Shown: positions 6,898 through 7,100 of the stretch, in pieces | How the letters are laid out: each line of letters begins with the position of its first letter | Numbering within the stretch: the first letter of the stretch is position 1 | Source of the DNA: an uncultured bacterium | GTDB lineage: Bacteria > Eisenbacteria > RBG-16-71-46 > CAIMUX01 | DNA length: 7,100 nucleotides | Direction of reading: 5' to 3' | NCBI GenBank assembly: GCA_946886185.1 | Contig: CAMPIC010000140.1 | Location: 1 to 7,100 of the forward strand | Program-made: the position numbers and the translations under genes | The notes under the pieces: model-generated | What the model was told of the DNA's origin: nothing | The model's database searches: none | Seen by the model: the letters and a program-made list of their open reading frames with translations, nothing else

Positions 6898-6933
6898 ATG
6901 AACGACCTATGCGCGTACGTCGAGGAAAAGTAG
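6898..6933 (+). other. possible 11-codon leader ORF overlapping the map start
   Basis: ATG at 6898 opens a short frame, MNDLCAYVEEK, ending at TAG (6931-6933), in a different frame from map. GAGAAGG (6887-6893) sits four bases before this ATG but fifteen before the map ATG, so it fits the mini-ORF better. Just upstream, two small stems compete: TCGAC/GTCGA (6870-6882) and CGGG/CCCG (6874-6887). This could be a coupling leader, or coincidence with a long-spaced site for map. Confidence 0.2.
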
Positions 6934-7100
6934 AGATCAAGACCCCCTCGGAGATCGAGGCGATGCGGGAAGTGGGCCGCCTGGCGGGCGAGACCCTCTT
7001 CGCGGTCAACGACATCATCCGCCCCGGGATTACGACCGAGGAGATCAACACCTTCGTTCACGCGGACACGCTCGCGAAAGGCGCCATCCCCGCGCCCCTG
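6909..7100 (+). CDS. map: methionine aminopeptidase type I, N-terminal part (runs off the window)
   Basis: The 64 visible codons begin MRVRRGKVEIKTPSEIEAMR and continue EVGRLAGETLF, IRPGITTEEINTF and GAIPAPL. This is the N-terminal third of bacterial type I methionine aminopeptidase (IKTPEDIEKMR..GRLAAE..PGVSTGELD in E. coli). The enzyme is cytoplasmic and removes the initiator Met from new proteins whose second residue is small. The metal ligands and catalytic His lie beyond the window. The N-terminus has about five or six residues more than E. coli before the IKTP block. The ATG at 6909 is the only standard start in frame ahead of that block, though it lacks a close ribosome binding site. 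In many bacteria map follows secY and adk; here a divergent spacer and tldD precede it, so it seems to have its own promoter. Confidence 0.93.
   Translation, partial: MRVRRGKVEIKTPSEIEAMREVGRLAGETLFAVNDIIRPGITTEEINTFVHADTLAKGAIPAPL

Overview
This is a GC-rich window (roughly 60-65% G+C by eye) with densely packed bacterial genes. Arg, Ala and Gly codons are mostly G/C-ending, starts include GTG and probably non-ATG codons, and spacers are short. The gene content does not fix a phylum. A FixLJ-type pair, a Tat-exported TldD and a proteobacterial-style dCTP deaminase suit a free-living Gram-negative bacterium of proteobacterial or deep-branching environmental type. I saw no insertion sequence, phage gene, CRISPR array or RNA gene.

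Layout. Bases 1-39 may be the tail of a plus-strand gene, and 40-260 holds nothing I can support. A minus-strand pair follows: a Trm112/YcaR-family small protein (890-1144), then dcd, dCTP deaminase (261-827). The dcd reading frame matches its family eleven codons upstream of the first ATG, which points to an ATC start behind a strong GGAGG. A divergent spacer of about 156 bases holds an imperfect inverted repeat (1202-1229). On the plus strand come a FixL-like sensor kinase (GAF-like, heme-type PAS, HisKA, HATPase; 1301-2926) and its FixJ-like regulator (2916-3524), overlapping by 11 bases.

Converging on fixJ from the other side is a minus-strand TldD/TldE pair. The tldD-like gene (5098-6597) has a twin-arginine signal and the HExxxH zinc site; the tldE/pmbA-like gene (3640-5013) has no obvious signal. 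A 62-codon open frame (6594-6782) ends in an ATGA overlap with the tldD start and may be a small coupled gene. The spacer before the last gene has three spaced TGGARTT copies. The window ends inside a plus-strand type I methionine aminopeptidase gene (map, from 6909).

The genes form separate modules: pyrimidine nucleotide supply (dcd) with a small translation-linked protein; an oxygen/redox-type two-component system; an apparently exported peptide-processing protease pair; and the housekeeping map gene. No previously undescribed multi-gene system is evident. The best leads are the dcd start codon, the retained heme-ligand residues in the kinase, the signal asymmetry of the TldD/TldE pair, and the small ORF joined to tldD.
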